Assembly (NCBI GenBank): GCA_024235215.1
Contig: JACKMU010000004.1
Span: 124,001 to 188,000 of the forward strand
Length of the DNA: 64,000 nucleotides
Direction: 5' to 3'
From: Chromatiaceae bacterium
GTDB lineage: Bacteria; Pseudomonadota; Gammaproteobacteria; Chromatiales; Chromatiaceae
In this document: piece by piece, positions 17,075 to 25,779 of the stretch
Numbering within the stretch: the first letter of the stretch is position 1
How the letters are laid out: every line of letters starts with the position of its first letter
The notes under the pieces: generated by a model
The model's database searches: none
The model's input: the letters and a program-made list of their open reading frames with translations, nothing else
Told to the model about the DNA's origin: nothing
Translations under genes and position numbers: made by a program

Positions 17075-18616
17075 ATGCAACTCAATCCATCCGAGATCAG
17101 CGATCTGATCAAAAGCAAGATCGAGAATTTCGATCTTAAGACCGAAGCCCGCAATGAAGGCGCTATTATCAGCCTGACTGACGGTATTGTCCGCATCCAT
17201 GGACTTGAAGACGCGATGTCTTACGAAATGCTGGAGTTTCCGGGCAACACTTACGGATTGGCGCTTAACCTGGAGCGTGACTCAGTCGGCGCTGTCGTTA
17301 TGGGTGATTACAAGCACCTGACCGAAGGCGACGCAGTGAAATGTACCGGCCGTGTGCTCGAAGTCCCGGTTGGTGAAGGTCTTCTCGGCCGCGTAGTCGA
17401 TGCGCTGGGCAACCCGATCGATGGCAAAGGACCGATCGAGACCAGCCAGACCTCTCCTCTGGAAAAGGTTGCCCCCGGTGTTATTACCCGGAAATCCGTT
17501 GACCAGCCGGTACAGATCGGCCTCAAAGCAATCGACTCCATGGTACCGATTGGCCGTGGACAACGTGAGCTGATCATCGGCGACCGCCAAACCGGCAAGA
17601 CTGCTATCGCCATTGACGCGATCATCAATCAGAAGGGCACCGGTATCAAGTGTATTTACGTTGCTATCGGTCAGAAGAACTCCTCTATCGCCCAGGTGAT
17701 GCACAAACTGGAGGAGTTTGGTGCACTGGAGCACACCATTGTCGTCGCCGCCCCGGCAGCCGATTCCGCCGCCATGCAATATCTGGCACCCTACACCGGC
17801 TGTACAATGGGTGAGTATTTCCGGGACAAAGGTGAAGACGCGCTGATCATCTATGACGACCTTACCAAGCAAGCCTGGGCTTATCGCCAGGTTTCATTGC
17901 TGCTACGCCGTCCGCCGGGACGTGAAGCCTATCCGGGTGATGTCTTCTACCTGCACTCCCGCCTGCTCGAACGTGCGGCGCGTGTGAATGCGGATTTTGT
18001 CGAGAAGGCTACCGGTGGCAAGGTGAAGGGGAAAACCGGATCGTTGACCGCGTTGCCCATCATCGAAACTCAGGCAGGTGATGTTTCTGCGTTCGTTCCG
18101 ACCAATGTGATTTCGATTACCGACGGGCAGATCTTCCTTGAAGCGGACCTGTTCAATGCCGGTGTTCGTCCGGCGATCAATGCAGGTCTGTCAGTCTCTC
18201 GTGTGGGTGGTTCGGCACAGACAAAGATCATCAAGAAGCTGGGTGGAGGTGTGCGTCTGGCACTGGCCCAATACCGTGAACTGGCCGCTTTCTCACAGTT
18301 TGCATCAGACCTGGATGAGGCTACCCGCAAGCAGTTGGAGCGTGGGGAACGCGTGACCGAGCTGATGAAGCAGGCGCAGTATTCACCGCTTTCGGTAGCG
18401 GAGATGGCGGTATCACTGTTTGCTGCCAATGAAGGCTATTTGGATGATGTGGAGACCAAAAAGGTGGTCAGTTTCGAAGCGGCACTGCACGGTTACATGC
18501 GCAGCAGCCAGAAATCCCTGCTTGATCAGATCAACGAAAACGGGGACTACAACGACGAAATAAAGAGCGCTTTGGATAGGGCTCTGAAGGATTTCAAAGC
18601 CAACAATACCTGGTAG
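17075..18616 (+). CDS. atpA: ATP synthase F1 subunit alpha
   Basis: Subunit alpha forms, with beta, the hexameric catalytic head and carries the non-catalytic nucleotide sites. The 513-residue protein has the beta-barrel N-terminal domain, the P-loop GDRQTGKTAIAIDAI at about residues 169-183, the LIIYDDLTKQAWAYRQ segment (Walker B region), the PGREAYPGDVFYLHSRLLERA block and the PAINAGLSVSRVGG signature. The C-terminal helical domain is complete. All motifs match the bacterial enzyme and the length equals that of E. coli. Ribosome site and spacing fit the operon. Confidence 0.98.
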   Translation: MQLNPSEISDLIKSKIENFDLKTEARNEGAIISLTDGIVRIHGLEDAMSYEMLEFPGNTYGLALNLERDSVGAVVMGDYKHLTEGDAVKCTGRVLEVPVGEGLLGRVVDALGNPIDGKGPIETSQTSPLEKVAPGVITRKSVDQPVQIGLKAIDSMVPIGRGQRELIIGDRQTGKTAIAIDAIINQKGTGIKCIYVAIGQKNSSIAQVMHKLEEFGALEHTIVVAAPAADSAAMQYLAPYTGCTMGEYFRDKGEDALIIYDDLTKQAWAYRQVSLLLRRPPGREAYPGDVFYLHSRLLERAARVNADFVEKATGGKVKGKTGSLTALPIIETQAGDVSAFVPTNVISITDGQIFLEADLFNAGVRPAINAGLSVSRVGGSAQTKIIKKLGGGVRLALAQYRELAAFSQFASDLDEATRKQLERGERVTELMKQAQYSPLSVAEMAVSLFAANEGYLDDVETKKVVSFEAALHGYMRSSQKSLLDQINENGDYNDEIKSALDRALKDFKANNTW

Positions 18617-18652
18617 TTAAGTAATCTTTGAGCTGACAGAAAAGGGTTAGAT

Positions 18653-19513
18653 ATGGCAGGCGGAAAAGAGATCCGGACAAAGATTGCCAGCATCAAGAAT
18701 ACGCAGAAGATAACCTCTGCGATGCAGCTGGTAGCCGCGGCTAAAATGCGCAGGGCACAGGATAGAATGGCCGCTACACGCCCCTATGCCGAGAAGATGC
18801 GTCAGGTTATCGGTCATCTGGACCAGGCGCATCCTGAGTACAGACACAGCTTCATGAAGGAACGTGAAGTGAAGCGTATCGGCTATATCATCGTCTCCTC
18901 GGACCGTGGTCTTTGCGGTGGTTTGAACAACAACCTGTTTAGAATGCTAGCTAAAGAGATCAGAGCGCACCGGGAGCGCGGCATTGAGGTCGAATTCTGC
19001 ACCATCGGTAAAAAGGCGCTAGGTTTTTTCCGTCGCTTTGGTGGCAACGTGCGGGCTCAGATCACCCAGCTGGGCGATAATCCTCATATCGAAAACCTTA
19101 TCGGCACCGTGAAGGTGATGCTGGATGCGTATGAAGCTGGCGAGATAGATCGCATCTTTGTGGTATACAACCGGTTTTTGAATACCATGACCCAGACTCC
19201 GATGATCGAGCAGCTGGTTCCGATCACCTCACAAGGTGAGGATGAATTGAAGCATCACTGGGACTACATCTACGAGCCGGATTCCAAAGAGGTGTTGGAC
19301 AATCTGTTGAGCCGCTATTTGGAAGCACTGGTCTATCAGGCGGTGGTAGAAAATGGTGCCAGTGAGCAATCCGCACGCATGGTCGCAATGAAGGCCGCCA
19401 CTGAGAATGCCGGATCGCTCATCGATGAACTGCAGCTTGTCTACAACAAGGCTCGCCAGGCAGCGATCACCCAGGAGATCTCCGAGATCGTTGGTGGCGC
19501 AGCTGCGGTGTAA
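18653..19513 (+). CDS. atpG: ATP synthase F1 subunit gamma
   Basis: Subunit gamma is the central rotor shaft. The 286-residue protein begins AGGKEIRTKIASIKNTQKIT, with the typical N-terminal helix and the KITSAMQLVAAAKMRRAQ motif. The Rossmann-like middle part has SSDRGLCGGLNNN. The C-terminal helix ends in NKARQAAITQEISEIVGGAAA, the canonical tip-contacting segment. Length and motifs are standard. The 36-bp upstream gap contains an AGGGTTAG-like site. Confidence 0.98.
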   Translation: MAGGKEIRTKIASIKNTQKITSAMQLVAAAKMRRAQDRMAATRPYAEKMRQVIGHLDQAHPEYRHSFMKEREVKRIGYIIVSSDRGLCGGLNNNLFRMLAKEIRAHRERGIEVEFCTIGKKALGFFRRFGGNVRAQITQLGDNPHIENLIGTVKVMLDAYEAGEIDRIFVVYNRFLNTMTQTPMIEQLVPITSQGEDELKHHWDYIYEPDSKEVLDNLLSRYLEALVYQAVVENGASEQSARMVAMKAATENAGSLIDELQLVYNKARQAAITQEISEIVGGAAAV

Positions 19514-19591
19514 GAAAAATTACCGGCCGGGATGTATTTTAAAGCTTCTCATTCCGTCAGGATTGCAATTTGAATTTATGAGGAACCAGAA

Positions 19592-20956
19592 ATGAGTTCA
19601 GGTAAAGTGGTGGAAATCATCGGAGCCGTCGTGGACGTCCAGTTCCCAATGGGTGCGATGCCGAAGGTCTACGATGCATTGAAGATCGAACAGGCCAACC
19701 TGACCCTGGAAGTACAGCAGCAACTCGGTGACGGTGTCGCCAGGACTATTGCCATGGGATCTACCGATGGTTTACGGCGGGGTGTTGAGGTGATCAACAC
19801 CGGAGCTCCGATCAAGGTTCCGGTCGGACAGGCGACCTTGGGTCGGATTATGGACGTACTCGGAGAGCCTGTTGACGAAGCCGGACCGGTGGAGACGGAG
19901 ACGCGTATGCCGATCCATCGGGAGGCGCCCTCGTTTGAGGAGCAATCAACAACCGCCCAGGTGCTGGAAACTGGTATCAAGGTGATCGATCTGATTATGC
20001 CGATTGCCAAGGGTGGAAAGATCGGACTATTCGGTGGTGCTGGTGTGGGCAAAACCGTGACCTTGATGGAGCTGATCCGCAACATCGCGGTCGAACATTC
20101 CGGTTACTCGGTTTTTGCCGGTGTCGGTGAGCGTACCCGCGAGGGCAACGACTTCTATTACGAGATGCAAGAGGGTGGGGTACTCGACAAGGTGGCGCTG
20201 GTCTACGGCCAGATGAATGAACCTCCGGGTAACCGTCTACGTGTAGCACTTACCGGTCTCACTATCGCCGAGGGCTTTCGTGACGAAGGCCGTGATGTAC
20301 TCATGTTCGTGGACAATATCTACCGTTACACACTGGCGGGAACCGAGGTCTCCGCACTGCTCGGACGTATGCCCTCCGCTGTGGGTTATCAGCCAACTCT
20401 GGCTGCAGAGATGGGCGCACTGCAGGAGCGTATCACCTCTACCAAGACAGGTTCTATTACCTCATTCCAGGCAGTCTACGTTCCTGCGGATGACCTGACC
20501 GACCCATCTCCAGCCACCACTTTCGCGCACTTGGATGCGACACTGGTGCTCTCCCGTCAGATTGCCGAGTTGGGTATCTATCCTGCGGTTGATCCGCTCG
20601 ACTCCACCAGCCGTATCCTCGACCCGAATGTGGTGGGTCAGGAGCACTATGATACGGCGCGCAATGTGCAGGGTATTCTGCAGCGCTATAAGGAGCTGAA
20701 AGATATCATCGCTATTCTCGGTATGGATGAACTGTCAGAAGACGATAAACTGGCAGTTGCCCGTGCCCGTAAGATCCAGCGCTTCCTTTCACAGCCGTTC
20801 TTCGTGGCAGAGGTATTCACTGGTTCCCCCGGAAAGTATGTCTCGCTGAAGGACACCATTGCTGGTTTCAAAGCTATTGTGAATGGTGAATACGATCATC
20901 TCCCGGAACAGGCTTTCTACATGATCGGTGGGATTGAAGAGGCTGCAGGCAACTGA
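19592..20956 (+). CDS. atpD: ATP synthase F1 subunit beta
   Basis: Subunit beta carries the catalytic sites. The 454-residue protein has the P-loop GGAGVGKTVTLMEL near residue 150, the catalytic Glu in GVGERTREGNDFY, Walker B in RDVLMFVDNIYRYTLAG, the PSAVGYQPTLA block, and the DELSEDD segment corresponding to the DELSEED lever. It is nearly colinear with the E. coli protein. The 78-bp gap after atpG is the largest within the F1 genes, and a GAGGAA ribosome site precedes the ATG. Confidence 0.98.
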   Translation: MSSGKVVEIIGAVVDVQFPMGAMPKVYDALKIEQANLTLEVQQQLGDGVARTIAMGSTDGLRRGVEVINTGAPIKVPVGQATLGRIMDVLGEPVDEAGPVETETRMPIHREAPSFEEQSTTAQVLETGIKVIDLIMPIAKGGKIGLFGGAGVGKTVTLMELIRNIAVEHSGYSVFAGVGERTREGNDFYYEMQEGGVLDKVALVYGQMNEPPGNRLRVALTGLTIAEGFRDEGRDVLMFVDNIYRYTLAGTEVSALLGRMPSAVGYQPTLAAEMGALQERITSTKTGSITSFQAVYVPADDLTDPSPATTFAHLDATLVLSRQIAELGIYPAVDPLDSTSRILDPNVVGQEHYDTARNVQGILQRYKELKDIIAILGMDELSEDDKLAVARARKIQRFLSQPFFVAEVFTGSPGKYVSLKDTIAGFKAIVNGEYDHLPEQAFYMIGGIEEAAGN

Positions 20957-20974
20957 TCTACCAGGAGAATCCAA

Positions 20975-21400
20975 ATGGCTATGACAGTCCATGTAGATAT
21001 AGTTAGCGCTGAAGGGGAGATCTTTTCCGGACTGGTCGAGATGATTTATGCTCATGGAGTCATGGGCGAGTTAGGCATAGCGCCCCGCCACACGCCGTTG
21101 GTGACACAGTTGAAACCCGGAGAAATTCGGGTCGACAAGGGTGGCGGAGAGATGCAGCATTTCTATGTATCCGGAGGCATCCTTGAGGTCCAGCCCCATG
21201 TCGTCACTGTTCTGGCAGATACGGCGGTCCGTGCGCGTGACCTGGACGAAGCAGCTGCTCAGGAGGCGAAACGGCGTGCGGAAGAGGCGCTCGCTGGACA
21301 GCAGGCGGATTTCGAATATGCCAAGGCAGCAGCGGAGTTGGCGGAAGCTGTCGCTCAGTTGCGCGCCATAGAGCGGTTACGTAAAACCAAACAGACTTGA
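20975..21400 (+). CDS. atpC: ATP synthase F1 subunit epsilon
   Basis: Subunit epsilon binds gamma and the c-ring and can inhibit ATP hydrolysis. The 141-residue protein has the N-terminal beta-sandwich (HVDIVSAEGEIFSGLVEMIYAHGVMGELGI, PRHTPLVTQLKPGEIRV) and a C-terminal helical hairpin of about 50 residues rich in Ala and Glu. The full hairpin is present, so the inhibitory form is expected. A CAGGAGAA ribosome site precedes the ATG. It is the last gene of the operon and is followed directly by a strong terminator. Confidence 0.97.
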   Translation: MAMTVHVDIVSAEGEIFSGLVEMIYAHGVMGELGIAPRHTPLVTQLKPGEIRVDKGGGEMQHFYVSGGILEVQPHVVTVLADTAVRARDLDEAAAQEAKRRAEEALAGQQADFEYAKAAAELAEAVAQLRAIERLRKTKQT

Positions 21401-21418
21401 GTCCAGGCACACCCGGAT

Positions 21419-21450
21419 AAAAACCCTTTCATTTTAGAAAGGGTTTTTTT
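21419..21450 (+). terminator. Intrinsic terminator of the atp operon
   Basis: AAACCCTTTC and GAAAGGGTTT form a perfect 10-bp stem with a 6-nt loop (ATTTTA), followed by a run of T. It lies 20 bp after the atpC stop and ends the ATP synthase transcript. Confidence 0.92.
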
Positions 21451-21706
21451 CGCAAGCGATATACACTTTGCATGTGGCAGGTCAGTCATTCAGAGTGACT
21501 ACAATATACTTTAATATTCCTCAAGTTCAGCTACTCCTTGAGGCAGCATTGAACTATATTGTCGCTTGTTAACCCAACTTGCCTGTGCCTTGCATCACTG
21601 ATTGTCCAGAAACTTATCCAGTCGGCCACGACCGTTAACCAAAAGCCAGCAACTGATTCATCCGTTTGTCTGATATAGCAATAACTGTTGTCGTTCTTTG
21701 CAACGC

Positions 21707-22192
21707 TTAGGGTATCTGTACAGGTACAACCAGTACCGGACGCTTGCTGATGTGAGTCAATTTACGAGCAGTGGAGCCAAGCAGACCATGCCCGAAGGCA
21801 TCGTCGGTATGAGTGCCTATTACGATCAGATCCACATTCAAGGATTCAGCGTGGTTGCTGACCTGTTGAGCACAGTCGCCGCTAACGGCGTAGATATCCG
21901 ACACGAGCTTTTTATCCAGGTCACTCAGTTCCTCCTGATAGAACTCCGCTATTCGCTTTTTCATCTTTTTTAGAATTTCCTTGAGATTTTTTTTCGTAAA
22001 TGACTCCGCAGACTTGGGCATGTAGGCGCGGAGTATCCACTCACCAGTGGGACCGAGTGGTTCGAGTACATGGATCATGATGATTTTCGCATCATATTGT
22101 CGCGCAAGGCTGATTGCATGGCTGAAAACTGGCCGCATGTGTTCACCAAGATCGGTTGCAAATAGGATGGATTTATACTTGGGGATGCTCAT
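21707..22192 (-). CDS. Universal stress protein (UspA family)
   Basis: A 161-residue cytoplasmic universal stress protein. The N-terminal YKSILFATDLGEH is the family beta-strand with the conserved Asp, and MIHVLEPLGP follows. The C-terminal VDLIVIGTHTDDAFGHGLLGST is the nucleotide-loop region. The Gly pattern is close to, but not exactly, G2xG9xGS: the second Gly is replaced (GTHT), while the distal GST is present, so ATP binding is plausible but not certain. It is a single-domain Usp. It faces the atp operon convergently, and about 255 bp after the atp terminator shows nothing else. No neighbour explains its stimulus. Confidence 0.9.
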   Translation of the reverse strand: MSIPKYKSILFATDLGEHMRPVFSHAISLARQYDAKIIMIHVLEPLGPTGEWILRAYMPKSAESFTKKNLKEILKKMKKRIAEFYQEELSDLDKKLVSDIYAVSGDCAQQVSNHAESLNVDLIVIGTHTDDAFGHGLLGSTARKLTHISKRPVLVVPVQIP

Positions 22193-22311
22193 TGGGGTTG
22201 TCTCCTCTCTATTTGACGGATGGCCTTCACATTAGCGCGGCTGCAAGTGACGTTTTGCCAATTAAAAATCTTGGATGTAAATAAATCATACAGATAGACA
22301 ATAATTGGTAA

Positions 22312-23313
22312 CTAACGACCTACGGCGGCGTCAATCACTTCATCACCGATTTCGCTTCTGAACTTTTCCCAAATCGGCTGCATAGCACTGCGCCATGCAG
22401 CGCGTTCATCATTGTTCAGATTGTAGACCCGGTCTTTTCCCATGGCCTTCAATACCAGTTCCCGGCTGTCGCGTTGTTTCTCTACAGAAGAACGGTTCAC
22501 CTCAAGACTAACTTCGTCGAGTATCTGCTTCAGAGTATCCCGTATTTCGGGGGGTAGGCTTTCCCAGAAATGGACACTGGTTACCACCATGTAACCTTGG
22601 AAACTGTGGTTGGTTTCGACCAGATGTGACTGGACTTGGTAGAATTTACGGGAGGCGATGTTTGACCATGAATTCTCTTGCCCGTCCACCAATCCAAGTT
22701 TCAATGCGTCGTAAACCCGATTGAAGGGGAGCACGAACGTGTTTGCTCCAAGTGACCTGTACTGTGTCTCGATTACCGCTGAGGGTTCTATACGAAACAG
22801 CAGGTTTGCCAGATCGGCCGGTGCCTTGAGTTGCCGATTCGCAGATATCACTCGCATTCCGTTATCCCAATAGTTCAGACCTTTAATACCTCTGGAGAGC
22901 ATCGAGTCCAACAGGCTTTTGCCAATCGCACCGGTTTGGAATTGATGAACCTGTTCCAGATCGTCGAATAAAAATGGTAGATCGAATATCTGTATGGATT
23001 TGCTGAATCTGCGGAACTTGGCCAGAGACGGCGCTGCAATTTCTACGTCTCCGAACAGCAGTCCCAACAGTACTTGTTCATCAGTAAACCGAACAGAATC
23101 TGGAAGAATTTCGATTTCAACTTTTCCGGCCAGGCGTTCCTCTGCCAGTTTTTTGAAAAGCAGGGCACCTTGGCCTTTGGGGGTGTTTTCTGCCACCACA
23201 TGAGAAAAGCGGATTTTGATAATATCCCCGTCAACAGCTTCCAGATTTTCGGTCCGGAAAAGAAGCATCGAAAACAACGACAGGATCAGTGTGTTTGTGA
23301 AAAACTTATTCAT
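22312..23313 (-). CDS. TRAP substrate-binding protein DctP paralogue (orphan, divergent)
   Basis: A 333-residue periplasmic binding protein of the DctP family, paralogous to the one at 23874. The ATG at 23313 gives a signal peptide (MNKFFTNTLILSLFSMLLF); the upstream start at 23364 would spoil it. Shared blocks are KIRFSHVVAENTPKGQGA, AEERLAGKVE, FDLPFLFDDLEQ, GLNYWDNGMR, LVDGQENSWSNI and AAWRSAMQPIWEKF. The carboxylate-binding Arg region reads LLFRIEP versus LKFRIMS in the neighbour, so Arg is kept. It has no membrane genes of its own and is transcribed away from dctPQM. It may feed the same QM permease with another substrate, or act as a ligand sensor for a regulator. Confidence 0.88.
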   Translation of the reverse strand: MNKFFTNTLILSLFSMLLFRTENLEAVDGDIIKIRFSHVVAENTPKGQGALLFKKLAEERLAGKVEIEILPDSVRFTDEQVLLGLLFGDVEIAAPSLAKFRRFSKSIQIFDLPFLFDDLEQVHQFQTGAIGKSLLDSMLSRGIKGLNYWDNGMRVISANRQLKAPADLANLLFRIEPSAVIETQYRSLGANTFVLPFNRVYDALKLGLVDGQENSWSNIASRKFYQVQSHLVETNHSFQGYMVVTSVHFWESLPPEIRDTLKQILDEVSLEVNRSSVEKQRDSRELVLKAMGKDRVYNLNNDERAAWRSAMQPIWEKFRSEIGDEVIDAAVGR

Positions 23314-23453
23314 GGTTAAGTGCTCTATACAAAAAAGGTCGAGATAGGAAGCGCTGCTCACCAATCCAAAAGGTTTCCGTTTCTAGACCGGATGGTACTG
23401 AAAAAACACTTGGCCAACCTGAAATTCCGGTTTATTTTTCCTCCATACCAAGC

Positions 23454-23471
23454 GGATAACCGCCGTTATCC
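23454..23471. promoter_or_regulatory. Operator-like inverted repeat GGATAAC-N4-GTTATCC
   Basis: A perfect 7-bp inverted repeat with a 4-bp spacer, about 140 bp upstream of the minus-strand dctP paralogue. Size and symmetry fit a dimeric transcription factor site. The regulator is not encoded nearby. Confidence 0.45.
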
Positions 23472-23817
23472 AAGTATAGCCGAATGAATGTGGTTTCCAG
23501 GAGTTCGCGGTATCAACACTTGTCAAAAAAATCTCTACCCGTAGTTACAAGCCAGTAGCATGCAGTATTAAGGAGAGGGATATCATTTTCTGAAACTTCT
23601 TTTTTGCGCTATCTGGTTCTATCGGTTCTATCTCAGCCAGGTTGGTGGAACAGAACCTGCTATAGTTTGAGACATTAAAACTTGTTGACGTAATCGTCTT
23701 TCCCAGCGTAGTCTAAAATTCGCTATACGCGCACGGAAGCAATGCAGGTCCATGCTTATATTACTAATTTTTAATTGAAAAAATTCCGAATGCAGGATCG
23801 TGATGTATGGCATTTTT

Positions 23818-23834
23818 CACCCAGATACTGGGTG
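23818..23834. promoter_or_regulatory. Inverted repeat CACCCAG-N3-CTGGGTG before dctP
   Basis: A perfect 7-bp inverted repeat with a 3-nt loop ends 39 bp before the dctP ATG. It could be an operator or a leader hairpin that protects the dctP mRNA. No T-tract follows, so it is not an intrinsic terminator. Confidence 0.45.
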
Positions 23835-23873
23835 TCATCCCAGACAGACCAACCATCCGAATGGAGGAGTTAT

Positions 23874-24860
23874 ATGCTCAAATTTTTAGCTAGATCGCTG
23901 TTGCTGGCAGCAGCACTTACGATGTTCACAAATGCTTATGCAGAGCCTATCGTCATCAAGTTTTCCCATGTTGTAACGGAGAACACGCCGAAGGGGAAAG
24001 GCGCCAACATGTTCAAGCAGCTAGTGGAGGAGAGGCTGGCGGGGAAGGTCGAAGTACAGGTATTCCCAAGTTCGCAGCTTTTTGGAGATGCTGACGAGAT
24101 CATCGCGTTATTAAAAAATGACGTGCAGATAATTGCTCCGGCACTTTCCAAGTTCTCTAAGTTCACTGATGTACTGCAGTTGTACGACCTGCCCTTCCTG
24201 TTCAACGATCTGGACGCGGTAGCCTGTTTTCAGGAGTCGTCATCCGGGAAAGAGATGCTTGACTCGATGAGCAAAAAAGGGATTAAGGGTCTGGCCTACT
24301 GGCACAACGGCATGAAGCAGCTCTCTGCACCGGTACCACTGCGCACTCCTGAATCCGCCGCTGGTCTGAAGTTCCGGATCATGAGTTCCGACGTACTGCA
24401 GGCGCAATTTCAGGCGGTGAAAGCCAACCCACAAAAGCTGGCTTTTTCCGAAGTCTATCTGGCACTTCAGACGGGACAGATCGACGGCCAGGAGAACACG
24501 TGGTCCAATATTTATTCGCAGAAATTCTTCGAGGTGCAGCCCTATTTCGTCGAATCCAACCATGGTCTGCTGGATTATATGCTGGTTACCAGTCAGAGAT
24601 TCTGGAAGAGTCTTCCGGCTGACATCCGGACTGAATTGGACAAAATTATCACGGAGGTTACAGTAGCGGTTAACGATCTTGCATCCAAAGAGAACGAGGA
24701 TGCGAAGAAGCTGATCATCGATTCGGGGAAAACCGAGATCATCAAGTTGACGGCGGAAGAGAAGGGCAAGTGGCGTGCTGCGATGAAACCGGTGTGGGAC
24801 CAGTTCAAAGATGAAATTGGTGCCAATTACGTAGAGAAGGCTGCTGCCTGCAGTAATTGA
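23874..24860 (+). CDS. dctP: C4-dicarboxylate TRAP substrate-binding protein DctP
   Basis: A 328-residue periplasmic solute receptor of a TRAP transporter. The ATG at 23874 follows a strong GGAGGAG ribosome site and begins a signal peptide (MLKFLARSLLLAAALTMF, cleavage after NAYA). Blocks diagnostic of C4-dicarboxylate DctP are present: VIKFSHVVTENTPKGKGA, VFPSSQLFGDADE, QLYDLPFLFND, GLAYWHNGMKQLSAP, LKFRIMSSDV with the ligand-binding Arg, and IDGQENTWSNIYSQKF. These resemble DctP proteins for succinate, fumarate and malate in Rhodobacter and Pseudomonas as I recall them, so dicarboxylates are the likely substrate. dctQ and dctM follow after a 322-bp gap with a hairpin. No DctB/DctD pair is encoded in the window. 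Confidence 0.92.
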   Translation: MLKFLARSLLLAAALTMFTNAYAEPIVIKFSHVVTENTPKGKGANMFKQLVEERLAGKVEVQVFPSSQLFGDADEIIALLKNDVQIIAPALSKFSKFTDVLQLYDLPFLFNDLDAVACFQESSSGKEMLDSMSKKGIKGLAYWHNGMKQLSAPVPLRTPESAAGLKFRIMSSDVLQAQFQAVKANPQKLAFSEVYLALQTGQIDGQENTWSNIYSQKFFEVQPYFVESNHGLLDYMLVTSQRFWKSLPADIRTELDKIITEVTVAVNDLASKENEDAKKLIIDSGKTEIIKLTAEEKGKWRAAMKPVWDQFKDEIGANYVEKAAACSN

Positions 24861-25182
24861 CGGGCTGAGAGCGAATAAGCCCAAGTTGCTTTGCGCGATA
24901 CCCAACTCAGTCATTCGTTGCGGTATTGCAGTGCGGGTAACATAAAGGTGAAGGGGGCAGTCCTGGTGATTGCCCCCGAGAACTGAGAGGTTGCCTGACG
25001 AACTGCTGCCGATCCCTGGGTGCTGGCTATTGGCCGTGCAGTTTGGAAATAGCTTAGCTACTTACCGGAGTTTGGCGCCTGGGCCAGACGCGATCAAGCG
25101 AATACCCTATCTGTTTGATGCAGGCAGTTCTGGGCAATCAAGTGCCACAACAAAACAATAACACGACAACCATGGTGACGTT
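24861..25182. other. Intergenic region dctP-dctQ with hairpin
   Basis: 322 bp without a gene. It holds a GC-rich hairpin at 24953-24977 and otherwise no recognisable feature. Such a gap within a TRAP operon probably allows the binding protein to be made in excess of the membrane proteins. Confidence 0.5.
24953..24977 (+). other. mRNA-stabilising or attenuating hairpin after dctP
   Basis: GGGGGCA and TGCCCCC form a perfect 7-bp stem with an 11-nt loop, 93 bp after the dctP stop. No T-tract follows. It may protect the dctP mRNA 3' end or partly reduce read-through into dctQM. Confidence 0.45.
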
Positions 25183-25752
25183 ATGATCGGGAACATCATC
25201 AATCGTTTGGAAGAGGCGCTTGTCGCATTTCTGCTTGCGGCAATGACGATTGTCACCTTCACACAAGTGGTGCTGCGTTACGTTTTCAACGCCGGGTTCG
25301 TATGGGCCCTGGAACTCACCATATTTCTTTTTGCCTGGCTGGTCCTGTTGGGTATGTCCTATGGGGTGCGCGTAGGCTCTCACATCGGTGTGGACCTGCT
25401 GGTCAAGAACCTTCCCCCGCTCCATGCGAAAGTTGTCGGCCTGATATCCATTGCGCTATGTATGTTTTACGCTTCGGTTATGACCGTTGGTGGGTATCAG
25501 GATATCGACCTGCTGCTGTTGATCGGCATCGAGGCAGAAGACCTTCCGATTCCGTTGTGGATCCCCAAGCTGATTCTCCCGGTCGGATTTGCGCTGTTAT
25601 TCGTCCGTTTCGCGCAAGCCGGCTGGCATCTGTTGACCGGCAAGGGTAGTGGGTTGCATCTGGCAGACGAAGCCGATGAAGCCATAGAAAGCCTCGGCAG
25701 CAAGGAAGATATTTCAGAAGAAGCTGAAGCAGCAAGCAAACACAAACAATAA
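25183..25752 (+). CDS. dctQ: TRAP transporter small permease subunit DctQ
   Basis: The 189-residue small membrane subunit of the TRAP transporter that supports the large subunit DctM. It has four transmembrane helices (for example LVAFLLAAMTIVTFTQVVLRYVF and LTIFLFAWLVLLGMSYGVRVG). The family signature lies in the second and third helices: FVWALELTIFLFAWLVLLG followed by VGSHIGVDLLVKNLP. The C-terminal tail of about 35 residues is acidic and cytoplasmic, longer than minimal DctQ proteins. dctM follows after 27 bp. With the preceding dctP it makes a complete tripartite system for sodium-coupled dicarboxylate uptake. Confidence 0.93.
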   Translation: MIGNIINRLEEALVAFLLAAMTIVTFTQVVLRYVFNAGFVWALELTIFLFAWLVLLGMSYGVRVGSHIGVDLLVKNLPPLHAKVVGLISIALCMFYASVMTVGGYQDIDLLLLIGIEAEDLPIPLWIPKLILPVGFALLFVRFAQAGWHLLTGKGSGLHLADEADEAIESLGSKEDISEEAEAASKHKQ

Positions 25753-25779
25753 TAGACCGCCAGAGAGGACGTCAACGCT

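Larger units (their letters stand above)
23314..23873. other. Divergent intergenic region between two dctP genes
   Basis: About 560 bp with no credible gene, presumably holding both divergent promoters. It contains two inverted repeats described separately (23454-23471 and 23818-23834) and a TTGACG at 23685 without a convincing -10. No clear sigma-54 element (TGGC...TGC at 12/24 spacing) was found. Confidence 0.5.
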
